Assembly: GCF_039523175.1 (NCBI RefSeq)
Contig: NZ_BAAAEU010000024.1
Location: 248,001 to 312,000, forward strand
Direction of reading: 5' to 3'
Length of the DNA: 64,000 nt
DNA from: Dokdonella_A soli
GTDB taxonomy: Bacteria; Pseudomonadota; Gammaproteobacteria; Xanthomonadales; Rhodanobacteraceae
A program made the position numbers and the translations under genes. Below the pieces are notes generated by a model. It searched no databases, was not told the origin of the DNA, and saw only the letters and a program-made list of their open reading frames with translations. The first letter of the stretch is position 1. Each line of letters opens with the position of its first letter. Below, one piece after another: positions 1 to 10,342 of this stretch.

Positions 1-1
1 C

Positions 2-1426
2 GAGACGGCGCTCAAGTCGTTCGATGCGGCTGATCCGGAAGCCGGCAAGAAGGTGGACCTCCAGGTGCGCGGCTTGGACCGAGCGACCTCGACGCAGTTC
101 GACGAACTGATCCAGAACGTCGTCAGCAGCACGACGGCGTCACTCTCCGCACTGGAGAAGTCGGGTGCGGAGGCAACGTCCCGCTCGCTGGTTGCCATCG
201 CCAGCGCCGCTGCCATCGCCGTCCTGGCCCTGCTGCTCTCCGTGGTCGTGGTGCGCACGATCCTGCGCAACGTGAAGAGCCTGTCCAGTGTCGTCGGACG
301 CTTGAGTGCCGGCGATTTCGCCGCGCGCTCGAATCTGGACACGCTCGACGAACTCGGCCAATTGGGCAGCCAGTTGAACAAGCTTCTCGATGAGCGCCTC
401 AGCGTCATGCTCGCGGCTCAACGGGAAAACGACCAGCTCAACAATTCGGTCGTGAACATCATGACCTCGGTCGCCCAACTCGCGCAGCGCGACCTGAGCA
501 TTCGCGTGCCCGTGTCCGAGGACGTGACCGGAGCGGTCTCCGACGCGATCAACATGATGACGACCTCCACCGCGCGCGCACTGGCGGACGTGAGCGGCAT
601 CTCCAGACAGGTGTCGGACAGTTCGACGCGCGTCAAGGAGCGTGCGGATGCCGTGCATTCGCTGGCAGGTGAGGCCAGTAATCAGGCCGGCGAAGCGTCG
701 AAGGAACTGACCGACGCGGCGAATGCCTTGCATTTGATGGGCGAACAGGCCCAGAGCGCTGGCCGTGACGCGGAGCGTGCCCTGACCACCACCGGCGACG
801 CGCTGAAGATCGTGGGTCAAACGGTCGAAGGCATCGCTTCGTCGCGTGACCAGATCCGGGAGACGGAAAAACGCGTAAAGCGCCTCGCGGAACGCTCGCA
901 GGAGATTTCGGCAACCGTCACGATCATCGGCCAGATTGCCGAGCGCACGTCGGTGCTGGCGCTGAATGCATCGATGCAGGCGGTCGCAGCCGGAGACGCC
1001 GGTCGCGGCTTCGCAGTCGTCGCGGACGAAGTCAAACGCCTGGCCGAGAACGCGCGTGAAGCGACGCAGCAGATCGCCGGACTCGTCAACGCGATCCAGT
1101 CCGATACCTCGGAAACGCTGCAGGCCATGAACAACACGATCACCAAGGTCGTCGAAATCACCCATCTTGCGGACCGCGCCGGATCGCAGATGAACGATAC
1201 GCGTCACGCGACCGAAGCGCTGGTGAATTCCGTCCGTTCGATCTCGCAGACCACGCAAGCGCAGGGCGCGGCCTCGCAACGACTGCTGGAACGCGCGCGC
1301 AGCCTTTTGACCGCATCGAAGCGAACATTGGAGGAAATCGGCGAGCAGCGCTCCGACACTGAGAGTCTGAGCGACTCGGCGTCCTCGCTGGTGCGCACGA
1401 TCTCCGCGTTCCAGTTGCCCGCCTGA
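2..1426 (+). CDS. pilJ: Methyl-accepting chemotaxis protein of the type IV pilus Chp system (PilJ-like), 5' truncated
   Basis: The reading frame is open to the window edge, so the N-terminus is missing; 474 residues are visible. A membrane segment rich in Ala/Leu/Val ends at VVVVRTIL (about nt 185-265). It is followed by a HAMP-like linker and a long coiled-coil signalling domain whose hairpin tip reads SVLALNASMQAVAAGDAGRG, the MCP signature that contacts CheA/CheW proteins. A ChpA-type kinase starts 19 nt downstream, which is the PilJ-ChpA arrangement controlling twitching motility and surface sensing. The PilJ assignment rests on this context and the fold. A generic MCP is the alternative, but the ChpA neighbour makes it less likely. 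Confidence 0.85.
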   Translation, partial: ETALKSFDAADPEAGKKVDLQVRGLDRATSTQFDELIQNVVSSTTASLSALEKSGAEATSRSLVAIASAAAIAVLALLLSVVVVRTILRNVKSLSSVVGRLSAGDFAARSNLDTLDELGQLGSQLNKLLDERLSVMLAAQRENDQLNNSVVNIMTSVAQLAQRDLSIRVPVSEDVTGAVSDAINMMTTSTARALADVSGISRQVSDSSTRVKERADAVHSLAGEASNQAGEASKELTDAANALHLMGEQAQSAGRDAERALTTTGDALKIVGQTVEGIASSRDQIRETEKRVKRLAERSQEISATVTIIGQIAERTSVLALNASMQAVAAGDAGRGFAVVADEVKRLAENAREATQQIAGLVNAIQSDTSETLQAMNNTITKVVEITHLADRAGSQMNDTRHATEALVNSVRSISQTTQAQGAASQRLLERARSLLTASKRTLEEIGEQRSDTESLSDSASSLVRTISAFQLPA

Positions 1427-1445
1427 TCCAGCGGCAGACGACTGA

Positions 1446-4400
1446 ATGGCCGCATTCCAAACCACCCTCGAACTTGCAGCCGAGTCGCTGGACGATCTGT
1501 TGTCCGGGCTGCGCGCTGTCGAGACAGCATCCGCCCCGCAGGAAGTCGGCCCACTTCTGCCCAAGATCGCCTCCCTGCGGGCGGCAAGCGCGGGCAGTCC
1601 CGGCGTCATAGAGCTGTTGCGCGTGTGGAACGCGACGTTGCAGCAACGCGCGTCCGATGCACCCTATTTCGGCGCGTCCGAAGTCGCCAGTGCGATCGCA
1701 TGGTTTTCTCGCCTGCGCAGCTATCTGGACGGAACATTGCCGCACGCGGAGCGGGCCGTTCTCGCGCAGTTGCCTGCGGACGTGGCAGGCATGCCCCAGC
1801 TCAAGCCGGTATGGGTGGCGGAGATCGCGCGCAGGCTGTCGTCGTCCGCGCCGATCGCGAGCGTGCCGCACGCTGCGCCGGCCGAACCGCCTGCGCTGGC
1901 GGCAATGGCCTTGCCTCAAACGGATCAGGACGACACCGCTTTCCTGCTCTCGCCAACCAGCATCGAGCCGGCTGAGCACGTCGCGTCTGCATTTGTCGTT
2001 GAGCAAACGCAGGTGCACATCGAGGCGTTCACCGATGCACAGGCGGATGCGGCGACTGCGCTCGCGCTGAACGATTCGTTTCCGGCGCTGCCGTTTGCAA
2101 CATCGGAATCCTCGCCCGTTGCGGACTCGCTCGGCCTCGTCGGATTCCCGGACCACGACAATGAACCGTCCACGTCGGAAACATCGGTCGACGAGCAGCG
2201 AAGCGAACTCATTTGGATAAGCGACGAGGAACGCGAACTCACCAAGAAAGCCGTCGTCGAGGAATTGATGCCGCTTGCCCAGCAGTGGGTGGACGACGCG
2301 TCCGATGAGGCGCGGGCGAATACCACCGAAGCGGTCGGCTACCAGAGCGAGCTAATCGCCAATGTGCTGGATGTCATCGGCACGCAGCAGCTCGCCCGGA
2401 GTCTGCGCGCGATTCGGGAAACGATCCTCGAGCCGTCTTCGGCAGTCGATTCGGAGCGGGTTCTGCAGTGGTGCACGGGCTTGCTCATTGCCCTCGACCA
2501 GCCGGGAGAAGACAGCGCCATGCTGCTCGCCTCACTGGTCGACGGAGTACCCGCGCTCGACGACGAATGGCGCAGCGCACTGTCAGCGGAACTTGCGCGC
2601 GTGCGCATCGGGCGTGACCCTGCCCATGCAGTTGCACGCAAGCGGGAAGCGCTCGAAGAAGACGTCTCGCTGCAACCCGCAACGGACGCATTGCCTGCTG
2701 TGCTCGAAGGCATGCTGCGCGAATTGCCCGGCAACGCCACCCGGCTCGGAGCGTCGGTACGCGGCGCCGTCCTGGAACAGGATGCAAACCGGCTCAGCGA
2801 GGCGCGCCGGGTTGCGCATACGCTCAAAGGCGACGCCAACACCGTCGGCGTGCGCGGACTCGCGAGTATCACCCACGCGCTGGAAGACATCCTGGACGCC
2901 TATGCCAGGCAGCAGGATGCGCCGGATCCGCGTACCGCCGAACTGCTGGTCGACGGTACCGACAAGATCGAGGAGATTTCCGACTTCCTGCTCGGTCGCG
3001 GCCCGCATCCGGACGGCCTGCTCGATCTCTATCAGCGCCTTCTCGATGCATCCAACGCGCTCATGGAAGACGGCGGCGTGCAGCCGTCCGTCGTCGAGAA
3101 GGCGAACGCGCCACAAGAGCTCGGCCATGTGGCGGCCCCCGTGGCGAAAAGCGACCCCGGTCCCGCGCCGAAGCCCGCGACGGCAAGCCCGACCGTGCGC
3201 AATCTCACGCTCGGCAGTGACGTGCTGGATCACCTGCAGAATCTCGCCGGCGAAGCAACGATCGTATCGCAGGGAATCGATCGTCTATTGGAAGGCATCG
3301 TTGCCTTGCGTCGCGACCAGGAGGCATCGAGCCGCCATTCACAGGAATTGCTTGCGCGCCTCGATGATCTCGTCGCGTTGCGCGGCGCGGCCCTGCAATC
3401 CACGGCCATCGCGTCCGGAACGGATCTGGATCCGCTGGAAATCGACCAGTACAACGAGTTGCACGTGATCTCCCGGCAGCTCGCCGAGGCGCAGACGGAC
3501 GCCAGCGTGTCCGTGCGCGGCCTGCGCCGCACGCTGAGCGCGCTTGCCGACCTGCGCAGCGAGCAGGAACGCATCAACACGGATCTGCAGCGCAGCATCC
3601 TGCGCACCCGAATGGTGCCGTTCAACCAGGTTTCCCCGCGTCTGCAACGCATTGCGCGACAGACGGCCAAGCAGGTCCTGAAACAGGTGGATCTGAAAAT
3701 CTCCGGCGCAGACACGCTTATCGACGCAGAGTTGCTCGAACGCATCGTCGAGCCGATCGGACATCTGATCCGAAACGCGATCGACCACGGCCTCGAAACG
3801 CCCGAGCAGAGAGTGCGCCTGGGCAAGCCGGAAACGGCGCCCCTGCACATCGACGTCGGCGTGCAGGGCGATACCGCGACGATCGACATCCGCGACGACG
3901 GGCGCGGCCTCGACTTCGAAGCCATCCGTGCCCGCGCCGTCAATGCGGGCTTGCTCCCAGAGGGAGCGCAGGCGGATGAGAGACAGTTGACCCGTTTCGT
4001 GCTGCTGCCCGGCTTTTCCACGCGCGATACGACGACCGAAATCTCGGGGCGCGGCGTCGGCCTCGACGTTGTCAATCAACGCGTCATGGAATTGCGCGGC
4101 ACCCTGCAACTGCAAAGCCGTCCGGGGCAAGGCCTGGCGGTAAGAATCAACGTGCCGGTGACCCAGACCCTGGCGAACGTCATCCTGGTCAGCGGGCAGC
4201 GGCACCGAACCGCCGTGGTCGCCTCGTCGGTCGAGCAGATCGTCGGCTTCGCGGCCGATGCCTGCCTCTATGATGAGACGAGCACGTCGCTGAACATCAC
4301 GATCGAGGGCAAGAACGTCCCCGCGCTGCCGATCGAGAGCGTCTATCGCGAAAGCGCGGACGTCAACATGTGGCTGTCGGCGGGCGGCCTCGGACTGCTC

Positions 4401-5024
4401 ATGCGCAATGCCGCCGGCGATCCGACGCTGGTGCTGGTGCGCTCGGTGGACGAGGTGCGTTCCATCGTCGTGAAGCCGGTGAGCGCACTGCTGCCACCGA
4501 TACCCGCGGTGCGCGGCATCACCCAGCTTCCCGATGGCGGCCTCGCCCCCGTCGTCGATCTCAACCAGTTGCTCGCGCACAGCACGGACAGGCGCGAAAC
4601 GGAACGCGCTCTGCAGTTCGTACCAGCGCCCGAGATCCCGCGAATCGTCGTGGCCGACGATTCACTCAGCGCGCGCCGTTCCCTGGAACAGCTGATGCGG
4701 GACGCCGGCTACGTCGTGGATGTCGCTAGCGACGGATTCGAGACGATCTCCCAAGTGGAATCCAAGCCGACTGCGGTGCTCTTGCTCGACATGGAAATGC
4801 CGCGCATGAACGGGCTGGAGGTTGCGCGCAACCTTCGCAACAAGCCTGCCAGCCGCGACCTTCCGATCCTGATGATCACCTCCCGAACGGCTGAAAAGCA
4901 TCGCCTGATGGCCGAGGAAGCGGGGGTGACTCGAATGCTGGCCAAGCCGGTGTCCGAAGACATGCTGGTTACCCTGGTCGCGGACCTGATTGCGTCCAGA
5001 GCCTCGGTCACGGCTGACGAGTAG
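1446..5024 (+). CDS. chpA: Hybrid chemotaxis histidine kinase/response regulator ChpA (PilL)
   Basis: This 1192-residue CheA-like kinase of the type IV pilus Chp pathway would autophosphorylate and pass phosphate to pilus response regulators. An N-terminal FimL/Hpt-like region precedes a clear Hpt motif, AHTLKGDANTVG, with the phosphorylatable His at about residue 458. CheA dimerisation follows (about 590-730), then a HATPase domain with an N box (RNAIDHGLE, about 775), DDGRGLD and GRGVGLD, a CheW-like domain (about 920-1050), and a C-terminal receiver (LLLDMEMPRMNG, Asp about 1115). Only one canonical Hpt is obvious, fewer than in Pseudomonas ChpA. It is transcribed with pilJ. No CheB/CheR-like gene follows, so the operon ends here. 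Confidence 0.92.
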   Translation: MAAFQTTLELAAESLDDLLSGLRAVETASAPQEVGPLLPKIASLRAASAGSPGVIELLRVWNATLQQRASDAPYFGASEVASAIAWFSRLRSYLDGTLPHAERAVLAQLPADVAGMPQLKPVWVAEIARRLSSSAPIASVPHAAPAEPPALAAMALPQTDQDDTAFLLSPTSIEPAEHVASAFVVEQTQVHIEAFTDAQADAATALALNDSFPALPFATSESSPVADSLGLVGFPDHDNEPSTSETSVDEQRSELIWISDEERELTKKAVVEELMPLAQQWVDDASDEARANTTEAVGYQSELIANVLDVIGTQQLARSLRAIRETILEPSSAVDSERVLQWCTGLLIALDQPGEDSAMLLASLVDGVPALDDEWRSALSAELARVRIGRDPAHAVARKREALEEDVSLQPATDALPAVLEGMLRELPGNATRLGASVRGAVLEQDANRLSEARRVAHTLKGDANTVGVRGLASITHALEDILDAYARQQDAPDPRTAELLVDGTDKIEEISDFLLGRGPHPDGLLDLYQRLLDASNALMEDGGVQPSVVEKANAPQELGHVAAPVAKSDPGPAPKPATASPTVRNLTLGSDVLDHLQNLAGEATIVSQGIDRLLEGIVALRRDQEASSRHSQELLARLDDLVALRGAALQSTAIASGTDLDPLEIDQYNELHVISRQLAEAQTDASVSVRGLRRTLSALADLRSEQERINTDLQRSILRTRMVPFNQVSPRLQRIARQTAKQVLKQVDLKISGADTLIDAELLERIVEPIGHLIRNAIDHGLETPEQRVRLGKPETAPLHIDVGVQGDTATIDIRDDGRGLDFEAIRARAVNAGLLPEGAQADERQLTRFVLLPGFSTRDTTTEISGRGVGLDVVNQRVMELRGTLQLQSRPGQGLAVRINVPVTQTLANVILVSGQRHRTAVVASSVEQIVGFAADACLYDETSTSLNITIEGKNVPALPIESVYRESADVNMWLSAGGLGLLMRNAAGDPTLVLVRSVDEVRSIVVKPVSALLPPIPAVRGITQLPDGGLAPVVDLNQLLAHSTDRRETERALQFVPAPEIPRIVVADDSLSARRSLEQLMRDAGYVVDVASDGFETISQVESKPTAVLLLDMEMPRMNGLEVARNLRNKPASRDLPILMITSRTAEKHRLMAEEAGVTRMLAKPVSEDMLVTLVADLIASRASVTADE

Positions 5025-5047
5025 CTCTGCTTGTTTTAGGCATTCGT

Positions 5048-5107
5048 CGTCCCGGCGCAGGCCAGGACCCGGCGTCGTTGTCCGTCCGGACGCCATCTTC
5101 CTGCGCG
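5048..5107. repeat. Degenerate copy of the cgtcgtcccggc palindromic repeat
   Basis: The short gap after chpA carries cgtcgtcccggcgcaggcc followed by gacccggcgtcgt. This resembles the better-preserved repeats at 17103-17152, 12043-12121 and 57479-57596. The match is partial, so this is probably an eroded copy. Confidence 0.35.
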
Positions 5108-5140
5108 GGTCACAGCGTGCCGTTCGCCTTTCGATGCTCG

Positions 5141-5563
5141 TCAATCGGAATCGGGCGGCCCCTTGAGCTCGAGCATGTTGCCCTCCGGATCGAACAGGTA
5201 GAGCGACGGCCCCTCGCCTTCCGCCCCATAGCGCGAGCCATGGTCGCCGATCCTCGCACCATGCGCGGTCAGGTGCGCGCGGAGCGCATCCACATCGAAG
5301 GCGTCCACGCGCAGGCACAGATGATCCATGTTGTGGCCTTCGGCGCCCGGCGCCGCGCCGCCCATGCGACCGAGCTTGCCGTCCACGCCGACCAGGTCGA
5401 TCAGCGAGGCCCCGGCGCGCAGCTGCAGGAGGCCGATCGCGTCCTGACGCCGCTCGACCGTGCAACCGAGCACGTCGCAGTAGAACGCCTGCATCGCCAC
5501 GCTGTCGCGCACGCGCAGCACCACATGGTCGATCTGCAACAGCCGGAACGGCGGAGTGTTCAT
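5141..5563 (-). CDS. VOC (glyoxalase/bleomycin resistance) family protein
   Basis: The product has 140 residues and is a single vicinal-oxygen-chelate domain. It opens with LQIDHVVLRVRDSVAMQAFY, the typical first beta strand with the metal-binding His. A second half contains NMDHLCLRVDAF and the SLYLFDPEGNMLEL ending, where the Glu is the usual last metal ligand. Such proteins are metal-dependent lyases, dioxygenases or resistance proteins, and the substrate cannot be told from sequence. The gene stands alone, convergent with chpA and divergent from the gcvP transcription unit. Confidence 0.85.
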   Translation of the reverse strand: MNTPPFRLLQIDHVVLRVRDSVAMQAFYCDVLGCTVERRQDAIGLLQLRAGASLIDLVGVDGKLGRMGGAAPGAEGHNMDHLCLRVDAFDVDALRAHLTAHGARIGDHGSRYGAEGEGPSLYLFDPEGNMLELKGPPDSD

Positions 5564-5612
5564 CGGGATTCGGACGCTGAACGAAGGGGCGCCATGGTAA
5601 CGCCGGATGCCG

Positions 5613-5639
5613 TTGATTCCGTCGCCGACCGGCTATAAT
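5613..5639 (+). promoter_or_regulatory. Putative sigma-70 promoter of the glycine riboswitch-gcvP unit
   Basis: A perfect TATAAT at 5634-5639 lies just ahead of the riboswitch. TTGATT at 5613-5618 is a candidate -35 box with a slightly short 15-nt spacer. The position fits a transcript starting near 5646 that contains the whole aptamer pair. Confidence 0.6.
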
Positions 5640-5656
5640 TGCGGCTTGATGCACGC

Positions 5657-5858
5657 GGTGGGAGAAGCGGGCGGCCCTGCATAGGGCATGTTCCGCTGCC
5701 GAAGGCGCAACGCCCGTAATCGCTCAGGCTTGAGACCGCCGCGTACACACACTCTGGAGAGACCGGCTGCCCTCATCGGCACGAACCGGCGCCGAAGGGG
5801 CAAGAAGCGCGACCTCTCGTCGACGCTTCCAAACTCTCAGGCAAAAGGACAGAGGGGC
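5657..5858 (+). promoter_or_regulatory. Tandem glycine riboswitch
   Basis: There are two consecutive aptamer-like modules. The first runs from gtgggagaagcgg through gccgaaggcgcaacgcccg to cgctcaggc. The second runs from actctggagagacc through gccgaaggggcaagaa to ctctcaggcaaaaggacaga, the hallmark 3' end of the class. Tandem glycine aptamers normally turn on glycine cleavage genes when glycine is abundant. Here the unit sits about 60 nt before the gcvP start codon, so control of gcvP alone is expected. The gcvT and gcvH genes are not in the window. Confidence 0.9.
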
Positions 5859-5916
5859 GCCCCCACGTGCGGCTTCGCGCGTGCAGCTCACATGAGCATT
5901 TCCGGACGCCCCTGCC

Positions 5917-8808
5917 ATGCCCCAGAACACCTCTCATTCCCTGCGCGAACTCGAGCATCATCACGCCTTCCTCGAGCGCCATATCGGCCCCAACGACGCA
6001 GAGATCGCGCAGATGCTGCGCACGATCGGCCAAAGTTCGCTGGAGTCGATGACCGACGCGATCGTGCCGGGCAACATCAAATCCGCCGCGCCGCTGGCGT
6101 TGCCGGCAGCGATCACGGAAGTCGAGGCGCTCGCCAAGATCCGCACCGTCGCCGACAAGAACCAGGTGTTCAAGAGCTTCATCGGCCAGGGCTATTACGG
6201 CACGCTCACGCCGAACGTCATCCTGCGCAACATCCTCGAGAACCCGGCCTGGTACACGGCCTACACGCCGTACCAGGCGGAGATCTCGCAGGGCCGCATG
6301 GAGGCGCTGATCAACTTCCAGACGATGGTCGCCGACCTCAGCGGCATGGAGATCGCCAACGCCTCGCTGCTGGACGAAGGCACCGCCGCGGCCGAAGCGA
6401 TGACACTGGCCAAACGCTCGGCGAAATCGAAGTCGAATGTGTTCTTCGTCTCCAACGCCGTGCATCCGCAGACGCTGGAAGTGATCAAGACCCGCGCCGA
6501 GGCGATGGGCATCGCGCTGCATGTCGGCAACGATGCAGAAAGTATCGGCACGGACAGCTTCGGCGTGCTGCTGCAGTACCCGAACACCTTCGGCCAGATC
6601 CATGACTACAAGGCGCTGGCCGATGCCGCACACGCGAGCGGCGCGCTGGTCGCGGTGGCTACCGATCTGCTCGCGCTGACCCTGATCGCCGCACCCGGCG
6701 AATGGGGCGCCGACATCGTGGTCGGCAACAGCCAGCGCTTCGGCGTACCGTTCGGTTTCGGCGGCCCGCACGCTGCGTTCATGGCCTGTCGAGACGCCTA
6801 CAAGCGCTCGATGCCAGGCCGCCTGATCGGCGTCTCGGTCGATGCCGAAGGCAAGCCGGCCTACCGCCTCACCCTGCAGACTCGCGAGCAGCACATCCGC
6901 CGCGAGAAGGCGACTTCCAACATCTGCACCGCGCAAGTGCTGCTGGCGGTGATGGCGAGCATGTACGCGGTCTACCACGGCCCTGAAGGCCTCACCCGCA
7001 TCGCTCGCCGCACGCATCGCCTCGCCGCGATCCTCGCCGCGGCGCTGCGCGAGGCCGGTGTCACCGTCGGACCGGATTTCTTCGACACCCTGCACGTGGT
7101 GAACATCGACGCGGCCGCGATCCACGCCAAGGCCGACGCTGCACGCATGAACCTGCGCCGCATCGACGGCAAGAGCCTCGGCATCAGTCTCGACGAGACC
7201 ACCACGCGTGCCGACGTGATCGCGCTGGCCACGCTGTTCGGCGCCCGGATCACCGACATCGACGCGCTCGATGCCGCGACCGCCGACGCGCTGCCGGCCG
7301 CGCTCGAGCGCAAGAGCCGGTTCCTGCAGCATCCGGTGTTCAACACGCATCACAGCGAGCACGAACTGCTGCGCTACATGCGCGCCCTGGCCGACAAGGA
7401 CCTGGCGATGGATCGCACGATGATCCCGCTCGGCAGCTGCACGATGAAGCTCAACGCGACGGCCGAGATGATCCCCGTGACCTGGCCGGAGTTCGGCAAC
7501 ATCCATCCGCTGGCGCCGAACACGCAGACCCAGGGCTACAAGGAACTGATCAACGGCCTCGAGGCGATGCTGGTCGAGTGCACCGGCTACGACGCGGTCA
7601 GCCTGCAACCGAATTCCGGTGCGCAGGGCGAATACGCCGGCCTGCTGGCGATCCGCGCGTATCACCGCTCGCGCAATGAGGGCCATCGCGACATCTGCCT
7701 GATCCCCGAATCCGCGCATGGCACCAACCCGGCCTCCGCGCAGATGTGCGGCATGAGCGTGGTGGTGACCAAATGCGACGCGAACGGCAACGTCGATGTC
7801 GAAGACATCCGCCGCGCCGCCGAGAAATACTCCGACCGCCTCGCCGCGCTGATGATCACCTACCCGTCCACGCACGGCGTGTTCGAGGAAGACGTGGTCG
7901 CGATCTGCGAGATCGTGCATGCACACGGCGGTCAGGTGTACACCGACGGCGCCAACATGAACGCGCTGGTCGGCGTCGCCAAGCCCGGCAAGTGGGGTTC
8001 GGATGTGTCGCACCTGAACCTGCACAAGACGTTCTGCATCCCGCACGGCGGCGGCGGCCCCGGCGTCGGCCCGTGCGCGGTGAAGTCGCACCTCGCGCCG
8101 TTCCTGCCACGCACGTTCGGTGGCGAAGGCACGGTCGGCATGGTCAGCGCGGCCAGCTTCGGCAGCGCCAGCATCCTGCCGATCTCGTGGATGTACATCA
8201 CGCTGATGGGCCAGCAGGGCCTGCGCAAGGCGACCCAAGTCGCGCTGCTCAACGCGAACTACATCGCCAAGCGCCTTGCCCCGCATTACGAGACGCTCTA
8301 CACCGGCCGCAACGGCCTCGTCGCGCACGAATGCATCCTCGACCTGCGTCCGCTTAAGGACGCGACCGGCATCGGCGCCGAGGACGTCGCCAAGCGTCTG
8401 ATCGACTTCGGCTTCCATGCCCCGACCTTGAGCTTCCCGGTCGCCGGAACGCTGATGGTCGAGCCGACCGAGAGCGAATCGCAGCACGAACTGGACCGCT
8501 TCATCGACGCGATGATCCAGATCCGCGACGAGATCCGCGCGATCGAGGACGGCAAGCTCGACCGCGAGGACAATCCGCTCAAGCACGCCCCGCACACCGC
8601 CACCATGGTCAGCGCGAGCGAGTGGACGCACGCCTATCCGCGCGAACTCGCCGCGTTTCCGCTGCCGAGCCTCAAACTGCAGAAATACTGGTCGCCGGTC
8701 GCGCGCGTGGACAACATCTACGGCGACAAGAACGTGTTCTGCAGCTGCGTGCCGGTGGAAGCGTTCAAGGGCGAGATCGAGGCGTTCAGCGAACCGAACG
8801 TGGCGTAA
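5917..8808 (+). CDS. gcvP: Glycine dehydrogenase (decarboxylating), P-protein
   Basis: This is the full-length 963-residue single-chain P-protein of the glycine cleavage system. It uses pyridoxal phosphate to decarboxylate glycine and load the aminomethyl group onto the lipoyl H-protein. The N-terminal half shows FIGQGYYGTLTPNVILRNIL, a substrate-site segment. The C-terminal half contains LNLHKTFCIPHGGGGPG, in which Lys at about residue 704 should hold PLP. The start is chosen at ATG 5917, beyond the riboswitch tail; NTSHSLRELEHHHAFLERHIG is a normal family N-terminus. The gene is monocistronic, with a riboswitch upstream and a strong terminator downstream. Confidence 0.97.
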   Translation: MPQNTSHSLRELEHHHAFLERHIGPNDAEIAQMLRTIGQSSLESMTDAIVPGNIKSAAPLALPAAITEVEALAKIRTVADKNQVFKSFIGQGYYGTLTPNVILRNILENPAWYTAYTPYQAEISQGRMEALINFQTMVADLSGMEIANASLLDEGTAAAEAMTLAKRSAKSKSNVFFVSNAVHPQTLEVIKTRAEAMGIALHVGNDAESIGTDSFGVLLQYPNTFGQIHDYKALADAAHASGALVAVATDLLALTLIAAPGEWGADIVVGNSQRFGVPFGFGGPHAAFMACRDAYKRSMPGRLIGVSVDAEGKPAYRLTLQTREQHIRREKATSNICTAQVLLAVMASMYAVYHGPEGLTRIARRTHRLAAILAAALREAGVTVGPDFFDTLHVVNIDAAAIHAKADAARMNLRRIDGKSLGISLDETTTRADVIALATLFGARITDIDALDAATADALPAALERKSRFLQHPVFNTHHSEHELLRYMRALADKDLAMDRTMIPLGSCTMKLNATAEMIPVTWPEFGNIHPLAPNTQTQGYKELINGLEAMLVECTGYDAVSLQPNSGAQGEYAGLLAIRAYHRSRNEGHRDICLIPESAHGTNPASAQMCGMSVVVTKCDANGNVDVEDIRRAAEKYSDRLAALMITYPSTHGVFEEDVVAICEIVHAHGGQVYTDGANMNALVGVAKPGKWGSDVSHLNLHKTFCIPHGGGGPGVGPCAVKSHLAPFLPRTFGGEGTVGMVSAASFGSASILPISWMYITLMGQQGLRKATQVALLNANYIAKRLAPHYETLYTGRNGLVAHECILDLRPLKDATGIGAEDVAKRLIDFGFHAPTLSFPVAGTLMVEPTESESQHELDRFIDAMIQIRDEIRAIEDGKLDREDNPLKHAPHTATMVSASEWTHAYPRELAAFPLPSLKLQKYWSPVARVDNIYGDKNVFCSCVPVEAFKGEIEAFSEPNVA

Positions 8809-8832
8809 CGGCTCGAGCACCGGTCAGAACCG

Positions 8833-8859
8833 AAGGCCCCGCGAATGCGGGGCCTTTTT
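8833..8859 (+). terminator. Rho-independent terminator of gcvP
   Basis: The stem aaggccccgc / gcggggcctt has a 4-nt loop (gaat) and runs into a T tract, starting 24 nt after the gcvP stop. The A residues before the stem may let it act in both directions, since the next gene is convergent. Confidence 0.92.
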
Positions 8860-8914
8860 CATTGTCCGACGCGACAGCGCTTCACTGTCGCGCGCCGCTC
8901 GGATTCCGTGCGAC

Positions 8915-9592
<678 letters not shown>

Positions 9593-9603
9593 GGCGACGC
9601 TGC

Positions 9604-10311
9604 CTACTCTGACGCTAGCCGCAACAAGGTCTGCGCATACCCAGGCGCGGTCGGCTCATACATGAAGTACACATGCACGTCCGTCCATGACGTCACCGCA
9701 AACCGCTTCGCCCATTGCGCGAGATCAGCGTCCGAATACTCTTCCAGTCGCAGCCGCACATAACCCCAGGGCGCAGTCTCGACCAGCGGTGGTGGCGCAT
9801 TGTCCTCGCGCTCGGACAGGCAAAGCGCCGCGCCGGATGCCTTCAGCATCGCGTACACCTCGTCGTCGAACCAGCTGTCACTGCGGAATTCGAACGCGGC
9901 GCGATGATCGGCGGGCAGCAGGCGAAGGAACTCGCCGAGCCGCGACAAATCCTTCTTCAGGAAAGGCGGGAGCTGAAACAGCACCGGTCCGCGCTTGTCG
10001 CCGAGCGACTCCAGCGTACGGTACAGGTAGGCCACCGAATCCGCCGCCGCATCCGCCTTCAGGCGCGCCTCGTGGGTGATGCGCCGCGGAGCCTTGATCG
10101 CAAAACGGAAACGCTCCGGCGTGGCGGCGGCCCAGGTTTCCAGTACCGGTGCCTTCGGCATCTGATAGAAGGTATTGTTGATCTCGACTGTAGGCAGCCG
10201 CTCGGCATACCAGGCGAGCATGCCGTCCGGCTTCATCTTTTCGGGGTAGAAGGATCCCTTCCACTCCTTGAAGGAATAGCCGCTCGCACCTGCCCACAGT
10301 CGCGCTGTCAT
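9604..10311 (-). CDS. DUF72 family protein (YecE-like TIM-barrel)
   Basis: The product has 235 residues from the ATG at 10311. MTARLWAGASGYSFKEWKGS at the N-terminus is the DUF72 signature (G-x-S-G-Y plus W-K). Later conserved pieces include EINNTFYQMPK, RFAIKAPRRITHEARLK, GPVLFQLPPFLKKD and AAFEFRSDSWFDDEVY. The family forms a TIM barrel of unknown biochemical function. An ATG at 10344 is also in frame and would share the CATG with the ligD start codon on the other strand; the start at 10311 is preferred because the domain begins there. The divergent ligD start is only 31 nt away. Confidence 0.88.
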   Translation of the reverse strand: MTARLWAGASGYSFKEWKGSFYPEKMKPDGMLAWYAERLPTVEINNTFYQMPKAPVLETWAAATPERFRFAIKAPRRITHEARLKADAAADSVAYLYRTLESLGDKRGPVLFQLPPFLKKDLSRLGEFLRLLPADHRAAFEFRSDSWFDDEVYAMLKASGAALCLSEREDNAPPPLVETAPWGYVRLRLEEYSDADLAQWAKRFAVTSWTDVHVYFMYEPTAPGYAQTLLRLASE

Positions 10312-10342
10312 GATCCGGCCTGCCTGAGGTGAATACGTCGAC

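Noticed and set aside
5773..8820. 1015-codon open frame antisense to gcvP
   Set aside because: The plus strand is an unmistakable full-length GcvP. Long antisense frames are expected in GC-rich DNA, and the translation is Arg/His/Asp/Val-rich with no domain.
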